Source: Clostridia bacterium
GTDB taxonomy: Bacteria; Bacillota_A; Clostridia; Christensenellales; Aristaeellaceae
Direction: 5' to 3'
Assembly: GCA_017430945.1 (NCBI GenBank)
Contig: JAFRMB010000005.1
Span: 1-41,108, forward strand
DNA length: 41,108 nt
Position numbers and translations under genes: made by a program. Position 1 is the stretch's first letter; each line of letters begins with the position of its first letter. Shown here piece after piece: positions 1 through 8,993 of this stretch. Under the pieces are notes generated by a model. That model had not been told where the DNA came from. It was given only the letters and a program-made list of their open reading frames with translations, and did not search any database.

Positions 1-6
1 TATTCG

Positions 7-69
7 ACGCGCGTCCAAGAAATTCCAGCATTATATGCGGCATTTCTTGGACGCGCGTAGTCCGTTTTT
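7..69 (+). terminator. Long perfect hairpin followed by T6
   Basis: Bases 7-23 and 42-58 are a perfect 17-bp inverted repeat (ACGCGCGTCCAAGAAAT and its complement). The 18-nt loop contains a further GCAT/ATGC pair. On the plus strand it is followed by six T at 64-69, so it reads as an intrinsic terminator for a gene lying to the left. It also sits directly behind the stop codon of the minus-strand gene ending at 73, so it may serve both directions. The stem is longer than most terminators. Confidence 0.7.
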
Positions 70-72
70 TGT

Positions 73-1368
73 TCATTGCCCTAAGGTTTGCGTCGTCGGA
101 GCCCCGACAGACCAATTGCCGTCGGCGCCACGCACATAGGCATTGTCGGTTTTGATGAGGTCGAACGTCACCATATCCACGGCCCGGCCTTCAGCGTTTG
201 AAAGCACCACCTGCTCGCCCTCGCTGGACAGCTTGAAATTGGTGTGCAGGTGAGACAGATCGCTGACCCGGTTCAGAGCCGAGCAATGCACCAGCAGCGT
301 TCCTCCGGCGGGAATGGAGGCACCCTGCGGGAAGCGCCACATGCGCGGCATCTGCTTATCGTCAGACAGATACCATCCGCTCAGATCTGCACCTGATCCG
401 GAGACTGAGCGCAGCAGCACATAGTCGTGGCAGACCCCGTTCTCGTCAGGTGCATAGTGAACGTTGGACGACATGAGCTCGACGATCTGTACATCGCCGG
501 TGCCGCTCACGGAATTCAGCGCCTGATAGCTCTCATCCGTATTGGGCAAGCCGGGGGTCGGCCGGTCGCTCATCGTCCAATCCGATGTTCCGACGCGCGC
601 ATAAACAGTGTTTTCCTGAAGCGCCGGAATGTTCACGGTGTCGATGGCCACATCTGCATTGTTGAACAGCATCAACACATCTCCGGAAGCGGCGAGCCTG
701 AACGGGGCGTGAAGCTCGGCCCCGGCCTCATTCTGCATGTGGCTGTCGGCATAAACGACCACACACTCGCCGGGCTGCAGCGACATCTCGGGAAAAACGA
801 ATACATTGCCGGCTTTTGCATTGCGCGCCAGGACGTAACCCTTCAGATCGACGGATCTGGGACCGATATTTGCGACCTCGATCCAGTCAGGGGTATTGCC
901 GCCGGAATCGGTCAATATCCCACTGTTTGAGGTCATGATCTCGTTGATGCGGATCGGACCGCTGCTGCGGATCTCGGATACCACTTGAGTCTTTCTCGGA
1001 TTCTTCGTCTCGCTGATCGCGAGCGGAAAACCTTCCGGCATAGCTATCTGGAAAAGGATCCCCGCAGCGATCACCAGCAGGCTGACACAAAGAACGAGAA
1101 CGAAGCCCTTCGGAACGCCCCCTCCAATTTCAGACACCGGTTTGTTTTTGTTTGAAAGCATAGAAACGGAACGGCCCGGCGCATTGCTGCGCGGTCGCGA
1201 CGCGTTCCGCATGTCGCCAGAGGGTCGTTGTACAGGCTGTGCTCCGCCGCGCAGCGTGGGTGCGCCTCTCCGCGGTGCACCTGATCGATATGCGGCATCG
1301 TAGCTATTGCCCTGTCGCGGTCGTGATGTCTCGGGTCGGGAAAACCTTCCCCTGTTGTTTTCGCTCAA
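73..1368 (-). CDS. Membrane-anchored lamin-tail-domain protein
   Basis: A 431-aa protein. Residues 1-85 are Arg/Ser/Pro/Gly-rich and probably disordered. One membrane helix lies at about 89-110 (FVLVLCVSLLVIAAG), and two lamin-tail domains (LTD) follow at about 135-270 and 295-425. Both show the LTD signature: an INEIM/IVELM strand, DWIEVANIG or a related stretch, then LKGYVL/LSGWYLSDD and a W/FxFP...PGE turn. The layout suggests a short cytoplasmic tail and an extracellular binding region. The start is TTG at 1366-1368, preceded by GGGAGGG at 7-nt spacing. It is the last gene of the CotH/VTC/DUF4956 cluster, 67 bp after the DUF4956 gene, and its LTDs resemble those of the CotH protein, so the two may share a surface ligand (inference). 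No catalytic motif is seen. Confidence 0.8.
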   Translation of the reverse strand: MSENNRGRFSRPETSRPRQGNSYDAAYRSGAPRRGAPTLRGGAQPVQRPSGDMRNASRPRSNAPGRSVSMLSNKNKPVSEIGGGVPKGFVLVLCVSLLVIAAGILFQIAMPEGFPLAISETKNPRKTQVVSEIRSSGPIRINEIMTSNSGILTDSGGNTPDWIEVANIGPRSVDLKGYVLARNAKAGNVFVFPEMSLQPGECVVVYADSHMQNEAGAELHAPFRLAASGDVLMLFNNADVAIDTVNIPALQENTVYARVGTSDWTMSDRPTPGLPNTDESYQALNSVSGTGDVQIVELMSSNVHYAPDENGVCHDYVLLRSVSGSGADLSGWYLSDDKQMPRMWRFPQGASIPAGGTLLVHCSALNRVSDLSHLHTNFKLSSEGEQVVLSNAEGRAVDMVTFDLIKTDNAYVRGADGNWSVGAPTTQTLGQ

Positions 1369-1435
1369 ATGGAAGCCCTCCCATCAAAGAAGCCTGATCG
1401 GCGAACAGATACAGACCATAGTCTGTCCATGCCCG

Positions 1436-2095
1436 TCAGATCGTCTCGCCCTGATAGGCAACGAGCGTCGCATCCTGAACGCCGGGCACATTGCGCAGCT
1501 TGCCGAGCAACTGGTCGGGCTTGTCGGCACGCACTTCGTAAGTCGCTTCGATGTTGCCGGCAGAGACCGTCTTGGACTTGAGCTGCTGCATCTTAAGGCC
1601 GTTGACCAGCTGATTGCAGGCGCGCTCAGCTTCTTCGCTCATGCGGACCACGAGCAGGTATGAATTGAGCCCCTTTGCCTGGATATGAACGACCAGTGTC
1701 AGCAGAAGACCGATGCCGACCGCCGTGCAGGCGGTCAGGAAGAACTGGCCGGCACCCAGCAGGATGCCCATCGTCAGCGCCCAGAACATATAGGCGGTGT
1801 CCAGCGGATCCTTGACTGCCGTACGGAAGCGAACGATGGACAGCGCGCCGACCATGCCCATGGACAGCTGTATCGACTCACGTATGCACATGACCACCGG
1901 GCATGTGATCAGGGTCATCATGATCAGTGTCAGCGTGAAGTTGTTCGAATACATCACACCGCGGAAATTGCGTCGATAGATCCACGCGATGAAAAGACCG
2001 ACCAGTAGCGCAAGTACCATCGAGAACAGGATGGTCAGAAAGGATGCGGGCGTGATGGTCTGGGAGCTGAAGAGATTGGCAAAGACGCTGTTCAT
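1436..2095 (-). CDS. DUF4956 family membrane protein
   Basis: A 219-aa protein. The N-terminal half has about four hydrophobic segments (around residues 15-35, 50-68, 80-95 and 108-140). The family hallmark GALSIVRFRTAVKDPLDTAY lies between the second and fourth. The C-terminal cytoplasmic-looking part (about 145-219) resembles the small alpha/beta tail found in the family. The start ATG has a strong AGGAGG. Proteins of this family are commonly encoded next to VTC-domain polyphosphate polymerases and CotH kinases, as here. Biochemical function is not established. A role as membrane partner or channel for the neighbouring polymerase is an inference. The gene lies 72 bp downstream of the VTC gene in the same direction. 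Confidence 0.88.
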   Translation of the reverse strand: MNSVFANLFSSQTITPASFLTILFSMVLALLVGLFIAWIYRRNFRGVMYSNNFTLTLIMMTLITCPVVMCIRESIQLSMGMVGALSIVRFRTAVKDPLDTAYMFWALTMGILLGAGQFFLTACTAVGIGLLLTLVVHIQAKGLNSYLLVVRMSEEAERACNQLVNGLKMQQLKSKTVSAGNIEATYEVRADKPDQLLGKLRNVPGVQDATLVAYQGETI

Positions 2096-2167
2096 GTGAG
2101 TTCCTCCTGTTTATGCTGATAAGCTGTTCTATTGCTCAATAACCGACCTTCGTCGGTAATTTGTCGA

Positions 2168-2875
2168 TCAACCGAGTGGCTCAAATCGCCTGCACAGAAC
2201 GTATTTTGATATCGCGCTGCGCTCCGCTTCGATGCCATGCAGCAGATCTGCGACCATGTCAGGCAGATAGTTGTTGAATTTGACCTCAAGTATCTCCACA
2301 TTTCGGTCGTTCGGACAAACCGTGGGCAGATACGGATCAAACAGATCCACGCTGTGGAGCCCGGAGCGCAAACTCAGATCGAATGTGATGCGCGTATCCT
2401 CCGCCGGATGCAGGTAAGCCTCCCGCGCGTAATCGACGATCACCTTCGGGCGCAGCAGCCGGGTGCGCATCTGTACGTACACGTCCTGCAAAAGCGGGCT
2501 CTTCGAACACTGAAGGCCATCAGGGTCGCCGTCGATCAGCTGCTCACAGAGGCGACGCGTGATCTGGACGGATGACTTTTGGATCAGATCGCCGAGCTTG
2601 CGTTTGCGCTCGAGGAAGATCTCTTTATCGGAGTGGTGATAGATCCGTATGCGGTATTTGTCGCGATGCATGACGCCGGCCTGCTTATCGTAGAAGGCCG
2701 AATCGAACAGGTCGTCAAAATAGAGCGAGCGGATGATGTATGGCTTGCCGCCGACGCAATGGCTGTCCATCCGAAGCGCAGCCCTGAGCCGCGAACGCAG
2801 TGCTTCAAGCTCCGCCGGGTTTATGAAGTATTTCAACTCATGCCGCGCAGGCAGACCGTTCCTCTTTTGCTGCAT
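2168..2875 (-). CDS. VTC-domain polyphosphate polymerase
   Basis: A 235-aa protein covering one VTC/CYTH-like tunnel domain. Visible family features are RHELKYF near the N terminus, the RSLYFDD and KYRIRIY strands, FLERKRK (basic/acidic substrate residues), VIVDYAREAY, RITFD and the closing EVKFNNYLPD. In characterised VTC domains these residues line a tunnel that polymerises the terminal phosphate of ATP into polyphosphate. Here the reaction is inferred from family. The ATG at 2873-2875 has AGAGG seven bases upstream. A TTG two codons earlier is the alternative. It sits 12 bp after the CotH gene and before DUF4956, a recurring trio. No membrane segment is visible, so the enzyme is probably cytoplasmic and held at the membrane by DUF4956. 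Confidence 0.88.
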   Translation of the reverse strand: MQQKRNGLPARHELKYFINPAELEALRSRLRAALRMDSHCVGGKPYIIRSLYFDDLFDSAFYDKQAGVMHRDKYRIRIYHHSDKEIFLERKRKLGDLIQKSSVQITRRLCEQLIDGDPDGLQCSKSPLLQDVYVQMRTRLLRPKVIVDYAREAYLHPAEDTRITFDLSLRSGLHSVDLFDPYLPTVCPNDRNVEILEVKFNNYLPDMVADLLHGIEAERSAISKYVLCRRFEPLG

Positions 2876-2887
2876 AACCAATCCTCT

Positions 2888-5800
2888 TTACGGCTTTTTG
2901 ATTTCGTCATAGTTGACCCCGACCAATGCCATGGCGTCACCGAAGTACGTCTGCATCTCAGCTTTCGTCAGATGCAGTCTTTCTGCATACTTCAAAAACT
3001 GCAGCATGCGCTTGGGGCGACTCTTGGCATAATTAACCAGTGTGTTCAGCGCAGACCTGTAGTCGCCCGCTTTTTCTTCCCAGCGGGCCAAATGATCCGG
3101 AAGGATCGGCTTCATCGCGTTGTAGAGCTCTTCGATCATTTTTACGACATTATCCGCCGAATACGTCGTGGCCATCTTCTGTCCAAGGAATGTGAGGAAC
3201 CTGTGCCTGAACGTATCGTTCTTCATGCAGGCGATGAAGAGCGTGTTGTCGGTGCGTTTCATATTGCCCATTCCCCCGGGCTCGAGCCATCTTGCCACAG
3301 AGTTGGTGTCCACATAAAAGGCCCAGTCCAGATCGAACAGCACCCAACGCCACTTGCCGTCGCGATTCTTGTTCCGGTAGCGCTTCACGTTCAACGTATC
3401 CGTATTGCCGGAATACATCTCCGCCGCCATGTACTCGATATAATTCTGGATATCGATCACCGAGCCGATCCGCTCAAGCGCCGCATCGGTATTGGTGTTG
3501 TTCTTCTTCACCCACTCGAGCAGCTTTTCCATGGTCTCGTTCGAGCCCTGCATGACGTTCCTGTTGGCTTTGATGAGGTCGATATCGTCTTCCTCACCTT
3601 CCCAGCCTTCCCACTGGCAGATGCTCGCGGCATTCACGCGCTCGCGCAGATTGTAATGCCCCCAATACTTGCCATCCAGGTAGAGCACCGCGATCTCTGT
3701 CTCCTGATACATAACGCTCGTGCCATCAGCCAATCGCTGAAGAAGCGCATCGCGCATGCGCGCCTTATTGCCATCCTGTGATGTCGTGCGGAGCAGGAAG
3801 GACTGGTACTCGGTGTATGGCCTGCGGCTGAACAACTTCGCCTGGAAGCGGTTGGACCCGTATTGTGCCCGGGCGATGACCTTAAACGCTTTCTGCTTCT
3901 CTGCGCGGCTGTACTGTCCGTGCAGCTTCGTGCCGCACTCCTGAGAGATCAAGGTGCTGCCATCCGGCGCAAAGATCTCTATGTGCGCCTCCCGCTCCCA
4001 GTCCATCCAGAAATTCGCGCCCTTGTTCATGGACCCGAAGGGGTGTTTCGGTTCGGCGTTGGGGCCTTTGACCATGATGCCCCGCTCGTCGCTGTTCAGA
4101 TTGTCGGGATCGGACACCAGCGACGCCACGAATATCGTGCCGTTGCCGTTGTTGACATCGTAGAGATAGCTCTGGGTATCCATGATGGACTCCATGTAGC
4201 CCTCGCCATACACGCGCGTCCTGAGGATCGTCGTATCTGTGATGCTGATGGGGCCATTGTACGGCGTGCTGGCCTCGGTGGGATCGGTGCAGTCCAGCGT
4301 ATAGTAGATTCGGCATCCGGACGGAACCGACATGGAAACAGACAGTACATCGCCCGAGTGATAGAGTCCGCCGCGGGTGGAGTAAGACGGCTGCGGTGCA
4401 CGTCCGAAGTAGGTCTGACCGGAATTCGCCGTTCCCGGTGAAGGCGTTGTGAAAAAGCGCACGCTCTTCAGATCGCTCGTGCGTCCAAAGGATATGTTCT
4501 GATACTGCATCGGCACGAACATCCTGTCAAGGATCGTTCCCTGAGGATCGGAGAACGTGACAGAATAGCCGCCATCGGCAGACAGGCGATAGTTTGATGC
4601 GATCCGGCCGTTGGCCGCAGTATCCGAGCCGTTGGCGAACACGCCGAGATACTCCCCGGGCTGGATCACCGTGCCGGATGGGAACTGCCATTTTCGCGGG
4701 CGACCGGCGTTATCCGACAGGCCACAGCCCGTAAGATCCACAGGAGATGCCGAACTGTTATAGATCTCGATCCAATCATCTGATTTGTTGGATGAAGCCA
4801 GTATCTCCGTGATATATACGCCGAGAACATTCTTGCCATCGATCACGTTCGCTGCCGCATCCGCACCGGCCTGATCGTTGGGATGTGACGGCGACGGCGG
4901 ATAATTCCTGGACCAGCTGTTCCCTATCAGTGTATAGGCCTGATCCGCCATCAAAGGCGGAGCTTTTATACTTGATCGGGTGACGCCGGTCGGATCGGTC
5001 AGAAAGATGTCCTCGCCGTTCTTGTTGAGCTTGAAATCCGCATGCAGATGCTCCCGATCTTCTTTTCGGGATATGCCGGAGCAGTGCACGGCAAGACAGT
5101 CTCCAGCAGGCAGTGTCACCGACGGGAACTGCCATCTCATGAGCTTGTCACGTGTATCTGAAAGGGCCCAGCCTTCAAGGTTGACGGATTCGGATGTGGT
5201 GTTTCGGACCTCGATGTAGTCAGGATGCTCGCCGTTCTCATCCGGGAAGAACGTCGCGTTGTCGGTCATGACCTCGCTGATCTCAACGGCGCCGGGCACC
5301 GCTTTGATCGACCGTCCCTCGGCATCTTCGCTGATCCGACCCACACGGTTGACCTGACCAGGCGTCGGATAATCGCTGATCTGCCATGTGCCGGCAACGT
5401 CACGGCAATACACCTGATCCCGTGTCAGGGGCGGCGTCTCGACGAGATCGACACCTGTTCCGCGCTTGTTGAGCAACGCGATGTGCTCGCCGGACGCAGA
5501 CAATCTGAACGGCGCATGGTATTCACCGTTGACCAGGGTCTTCCCGGTGTCGTCGCAGTAGACCACGGTGCACTCGCCGGGCTGGAGCACGCCGCTTGGA
5601 AATGCAAACGCGTTGGAAGGTTTGGATTCCGTGAGAAGCGCAAAGCCAGTCAGATCCACTGCGCGTTCTGAGATGTTCTCGATCTCGATCCAGTCGGGCA
5701 TGGAACCGTCGTTCAAAATGACAGTGGAGGCATTGGAGGTCATGACCTCACTGATGCGCAGCGGTCCATCGCCAAGCGATTCAACGCGTCCGGCGGGAGC

Positions 5801-5935
5801 AAGCGCCATGTATACGCCGCATAGCAGCACCCCGATCGCACATATGACAGCGACAGAAGCCCTGACGGGGAATGCACCGCCGCCATGGCCGGATCCGGAA
5901 TTCATCTTTTTGTTTGAGGGTCCATGTTTTGCCAA
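2888..5935 (-). CDS. CotH-family kinase with three lamin-tail domains
   Basis: About 1015 aa. The order is: Gly/Ser-rich N terminus, membrane anchor (about 24-47), LTD1 (58-200), LTD2 (218-345), LTD3 (372-495), a chitobiase/hexosaminidase C-terminal-like beta domain (about 520-595, IYYTLDCTDPTE), and a CotH kinase domain (about 600-960). In the kinase part KLHGQYSR, QKAFKV and the metal-binding stretch FDLDWAFY (about 867-874) are visible, as in CotH protein kinases, which phosphorylate serines on coat or surface proteins. The target here is unknown. I chose TTG at 5933-5935 because GGAGG lies seven bases upstream. An in-frame GTG at 5972-5974 would add 13 residues but has no ribosome site. 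A TATAAT box at 6001-6006 suggests an own promoter. The predicted topology puts the kinase outside the cell. Confidence 0.87.
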   Translation of the reverse strand: MAKHGPSNKKMNSGSGHGGGAFPVRASVAVICAIGVLLCGVYMALAPAGRVESLGDGPLRISEVMTSNASTVILNDGSMPDWIEIENISERAVDLTGFALLTESKPSNAFAFPSGVLQPGECTVVYCDDTGKTLVNGEYHAPFRLSASGEHIALLNKRGTGVDLVETPPLTRDQVYCRDVAGTWQISDYPTPGQVNRVGRISEDAEGRSIKAVPGAVEISEVMTDNATFFPDENGEHPDYIEVRNTTSESVNLEGWALSDTRDKLMRWQFPSVTLPAGDCLAVHCSGISRKEDREHLHADFKLNKNGEDIFLTDPTGVTRSSIKAPPLMADQAYTLIGNSWSRNYPPSPSHPNDQAGADAAANVIDGKNVLGVYITEILASSNKSDDWIEIYNSSASPVDLTGCGLSDNAGRPRKWQFPSGTVIQPGEYLGVFANGSDTAANGRIASNYRLSADGGYSVTFSDPQGTILDRMFVPMQYQNISFGRTSDLKSVRFFTTPSPGTANSGQTYFGRAPQPSYSTRGGLYHSGDVLSVSMSVPSGCRIYYTLDCTDPTEASTPYNGPISITDTTILRTRVYGEGYMESIMDTQSYLYDVNNGNGTIFVASLVSDPDNLNSDERGIMVKGPNAEPKHPFGSMNKGANFWMDWEREAHIEIFAPDGSTLISQECGTKLHGQYSRAEKQKAFKVIARAQYGSNRFQAKLFSRRPYTEYQSFLLRTTSQDGNKARMRDALLQRLADGTSVMYQETEIAVLYLDGKYWGHYNLRERVNAASICQWEGWEGEEDDIDLIKANRNVMQGSNETMEKLLEWVKKNNTNTDAALERIGSVIDIQNYIEYMAAEMYSGNTDTLNVKRYRNKNRDGKWRWVLFDLDWAFYVDTNSVARWLEPGGMGNMKRTDNTLFIACMKNDTFRHRFLTFLGQKMATTYSADNVVKMIEELYNAMKPILPDHLARWEEKAGDYRSALNTLVNYAKSRPKRMLQFLKYAERLHLTKAEMQTYFGDAMALVGVNYDEIKKP

Positions 5936-6000
5936 ATCAGTGCCTCCATATGCTCCGGTCTGCGCCATTCGCACAGCATCTTACACAATAAACCAGTTTG

Positions 6001-6006
6001 ATTATA
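6001..6006 (-). promoter_or_regulatory. Possible -10 box for the CotH gene cluster
   Basis: A perfect TATAAT on the minus strand lies 66 bp upstream of the CotH-gene start, in the 121-bp gap after the PIG-L gene. No convincing -35 box is seen at 16-18 bp, so this is weak evidence for a separate promoter. Confidence 0.35.
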
Positions 6007-6056
6007 CCTGTCTAGTTTTATCATTTGATGGCGTTTATCCGACAAGGCGGTGAAAT

Positions 6057-7769
6057 TTATATAACGTTTCTCGATCTGCCGTCCCGCTGTCGCCCGCGCG
6101 CCTTTTGTGTACTGTGCCCTGCAGTCCCGTTTCGCCTTTTGCGCTTCGGATGTTTTAGGCCGCTCCGACTCAGAAATCTCCAACTGCCGTAGCCGATACC
6201 GGCCAGACCAAGCCCGATCATCGCGACCGCAGGCAGCACGCTCCCCTGCTTTTCCCGGCTTCCGGCCGGTCGCGCAGGAGCCGCATCGACTGTCCGTTCC
6301 GGTTTACCACTGATGTTGTGATGATCCTCTGCTTCTGCGGGCTCATCCGGTTCGGGGCTTGTATCTGCCTCCGGAGCGAAAACGTCATCGGATCCCTCGC
6401 GGTCCGATCCGTCAGCCGGAGACGCCGTTTGAGCATTCAGGTCGGTCTCCCGCATCTCTGCCTCAGGGTGCTCCGCCAGATACTTCGCAGATGCGTCCGG
6501 TTCGATGTTTTCAAAGAAATCTCCCCCGGTTACATCCGCGCCCACCTGTGTCATATACAGACCGAATCGGGCGTTGTCGTATTTGCCGCCGTCCTTTACG
6601 GAGTAATACTTTGTCTGAGAGGCATGCTTCTCCATGCCGTTTTGTGCGACTTTCAGCAACGTCAGCCCTCCCAACGCGGGCTGGGGCGTCAGCCAATCCA
6701 TTCTGATCTCATTCTTTTTATACAAATGGATATAGAGCTTTTTGACCTGCCATGCGCCGTATATCCGATATGAATCCGGATACTTGGTGGGATCCGCGGC
6801 AGCCTCGATGGCATAGGGCATTGCTCGCGCCATGATCCTGTGCTGGTTGTGGCCATACTCGCCGTTGAAGTCCTGGGTCACGATGACCTCAGGCTTGTAT
6901 CGGCGTATGCGCTCGACCATCTCCTTCAGGATGTTGTCCCTGCCTCCCCAGAGCCTGATGCCTTCATCGATACTGCTAACGCGCTTGTCCTTGAGGTTGA
7001 TGAACTCGGGATAGTGACGGCTGCCCATCACCCAAAGACATTCCAGCGCCTCGCGGCGTCGGCTGCGGCTGCAGTTGGTCATGTACACAGTGACCGTGGG
7101 ACGACCGCACACCACGTCGGAATAAGGGATCGTGCCACCGAGAAAAATGACTTCGTCGTCCTGATGCGTGGAAAACACCATCATGTCCGCTTTTTCCACC
7201 GGTGGAAGCCACGTCTGCACGTTATTGGGCAGCACACCCTCGGAATACAGGACGAGCCTGACGATCACCTGATCCTTTGCGGTCATCCTGATCCGAACGC
7301 TGCGCGTCTCGGGCAACAACGCAAACATGGTGTAGATGCCGGGAAAGGTATCGGCCTCGGTGCGCGTGCGCAGCGTGTGCCTGTCCGCGTCGTACTCCTC
7401 CAACTCGTAGCCCTTCGGGTCGAACCGCCATTCGATCCGTATCGCGCCTGGTGTTACACCAGAGGGCAGATCCACACTGACCCAATCGCCGATACTAGAA
7501 TAGCTCCATCCCTTGCTGACACTGTTGCTGGTGAGCCGGCTTTTGTCGCCTGTGGAGACTCGGATCGAACACCTTTCCGTGATGTCCATGGCTTTGATGT
7601 CGGCGTTCGGTTCGACCCCTAGCGCCTCCCGTTGGTTGTCGATGCGAAGCTGTTGGGGCGAAACACCCATCTGTTCCTTTGCCCATTCCTCTACATCGGC
7701 CCGAACCCCCGGCACAGTCAGCACCGCCAGCAGACACAATACCGCAAAGCCCCTGATCCACAGTTTCAT
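6057..7769 (-). CDS. Exported, membrane-anchored PIG-L/LmbE-type deacetylase
   Basis: A 570-aa protein. Residues 1-24 form a signal peptide (WIRGFAVLCLLAVLTVPGVRA). A beta-rich region (about 65-180) precedes the PIG-L fold (about 195-345). The zinc motif reads STHQDDE (His202, Asp204, Asp205, Glu206), where the family usually has AHPDDE, so the Pro is replaced by Gln but the ligands are kept. The second motif is GHNQH (His307, His310). A Pro/Glu/Asp-rich linker leads to a C-terminal membrane helix (about 505-530) and a strongly basic tail, so the enzyme should sit outside, tethered by its C terminus. Family members remove acetyl from N-acetylglucosaminyl substrates. The substrate here is unknown but could be a cell-surface glycan. 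Its ATG overlaps the hemW stop (ATGA), implying translational coupling. Confidence 0.85.
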   Translation of the reverse strand: MKLWIRGFAVLCLLAVLTVPGVRADVEEWAKEQMGVSPQQLRIDNQREALGVEPNADIKAMDITERCSIRVSTGDKSRLTSNSVSKGWSYSSIGDWVSVDLPSGVTPGAIRIEWRFDPKGYELEEYDADRHTLRTRTEADTFPGIYTMFALLPETRSVRIRMTAKDQVIVRLVLYSEGVLPNNVQTWLPPVEKADMMVFSTHQDDEVIFLGGTIPYSDVVCGRPTVTVYMTNCSRSRRREALECLWVMGSRHYPEFINLKDKRVSSIDEGIRLWGGRDNILKEMVERIRRYKPEVIVTQDFNGEYGHNQHRIMARAMPYAIEAAADPTKYPDSYRIYGAWQVKKLYIHLYKKNEIRMDWLTPQPALGGLTLLKVAQNGMEKHASQTKYYSVKDGGKYDNARFGLYMTQVGADVTGGDFFENIEPDASAKYLAEHPEAEMRETDLNAQTASPADGSDREGSDDVFAPEADTSPEPDEPAEAEDHHNISGKPERTVDAAPARPAGSREKQGSVLPAVAMIGLGLAGIGYGSWRFLSRSGLKHPKRKRRNGTAGHSTQKARGRQRDGRSRNVI

Positions 7770-8929
7770 GGTCCCTCTCCTATTACATCTAGCAACTCTA
7801 TAACGACCGCATTCTGCACCTCAAGCCCCCTGCGGGTCAGGCGCAGAAATCCATTCATCAATTCGATATATCCGGCCTTTGACAGCCGTTCAACAACCCC
7901 GGTCCGCGCATCCATAAACGAAACGCCGAATCTCCGTTGCCAGTCCGCCATGTCCAGGCCGCGCACGGTGCGCGTGCTCAGCATCAGCGTTTCCTCCATG
8001 ACGTCACGGATGGTCAGTTCCTGCCGTTCCACCATGCGCTCGCCCGCCAGATAGGCGCTTAACGACACAGGATTGCAAAAGCGCGTCTCCGACAACATGG
8101 AATGCGCCGCGCAGCCCAGTCCCAGGTAGTCGCCCCGCTGCCAATAGGTCAGATTGTGCCGACATTCAAAACCCTTTCTGGCGTAATTAGAGATCTCATA
8201 TCGCCGGAAGCCGGCCTTTTCGAGCCGGTCGACCGCCTCGCGCTGCATATCGTTCACGACGTCGTCGTCCGGCATGAGCGCCTCGCCGGCATTCACGCGC
8301 TCCGCCATGGGCGTACCTTCCTCCACGATCAGGCTGTAGGCCGAGATATGCGTCACATCCAGCGCAACGGCCGCATCGAGCGTGTCCCTCCACTGCCCCA
8401 TCGTCTGACCGGGCAGACCGTACATGAGATCGAGGTTGATATTTGAAAAGCCTTCTCTCCGCGCCATCCGCACGGCTTCCGCGATCTGCTTTGACGTGTG
8501 GATACGTCCGAGGGAAACAAGCAGCGCATCGTCAAAGCTCTGTGCGCCCAGTGAAATTCGATCGACCCCGGCCTTCCGATAGAGCGCCAGCTTGTCTTCG
8601 GTCAATGTGCCGGGGTTGCCTTCGATCGTGATCTCGGCACCCTCGTCAAATGAAACGATGGAACGGCACCGCTCGATCGCGTCACAAATGAACCCGGCAG
8701 GCACCAGCGTCGGCGTCCCGCCGCCGATAAAGAGCGAGCAACATCTGAATCCGTCCCTCAACAGACCGTAGTCTGTTTTGGCAGCCCAGCTATCGATCTC
8801 CGCGAACAGGGCATCAAAGTACCGCTGCCATTCGTGTTCGCGGTTTGGCCAGGAAGCGAAATCACAGTAGGCGCACTTCGCGGCGCAGAACGGCACGTGG
8901 ATATAGATGGCCAGCGGTCTCATAGGCAT
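7766..8929 (-). CDS. hemW: Radical SAM heme chaperone HemW (coproporphyrinogen III oxidase-like)
   Basis: About 387 aa. It starts with the HemW signature IYIHVPFCAAKCAYCDF, whose CxxxCxxC binds the radical SAM 4Fe-4S cluster. GGGTPT, the EGNPGT strand, RISLGAQSFDD and the HemW C-terminal domain with YWQRGDYLGLG follow. True HemN has a second-SAM signature and a longer N terminus, which are absent. Family knowledge assigns heme binding and insertion rather than decarboxylation. The start is unclear: ATG at 8927-8929 fits the family, a second ATG lies two codons later and a GTG at 8954-8956 lies upstream, none with a good ribosome site. It follows lepA by about 64 bp, the common lepA-hemW arrangement, and overlaps the next gene by four bases. 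Confidence 0.92.
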   Translation of the reverse strand: MPMRPLAIYIHVPFCAAKCAYCDFASWPNREHEWQRYFDALFAEIDSWAAKTDYGLLRDGFRCCSLFIGGGTPTLVPAGFICDAIERCRSIVSFDEGAEITIEGNPGTLTEDKLALYRKAGVDRISLGAQSFDDALLVSLGRIHTSKQIAEAVRMARREGFSNINLDLMYGLPGQTMGQWRDTLDAAVALDVTHISAYSLIVEEGTPMAERVNAGEALMPDDDVVNDMQREAVDRLEKAGFRRYEISNYARKGFECRHNLTYWQRGDYLGLGCAAHSMLSETRFCNPVSLSAYLAGERMVERQELTIRDVMEETLMLSTRTVRGLDMADWQRRFGVSFMDARTGVVERLSKAGYIELMNGFLRLTRRGLEVQNAVVIELLDVIGEGP

Positions 8930-8993
8930 CGTTTCGCGCTTTGCGCATCGGATCACGCGTATCGCGGTCCGATCGTGACGGTCGGTGTCGGTA

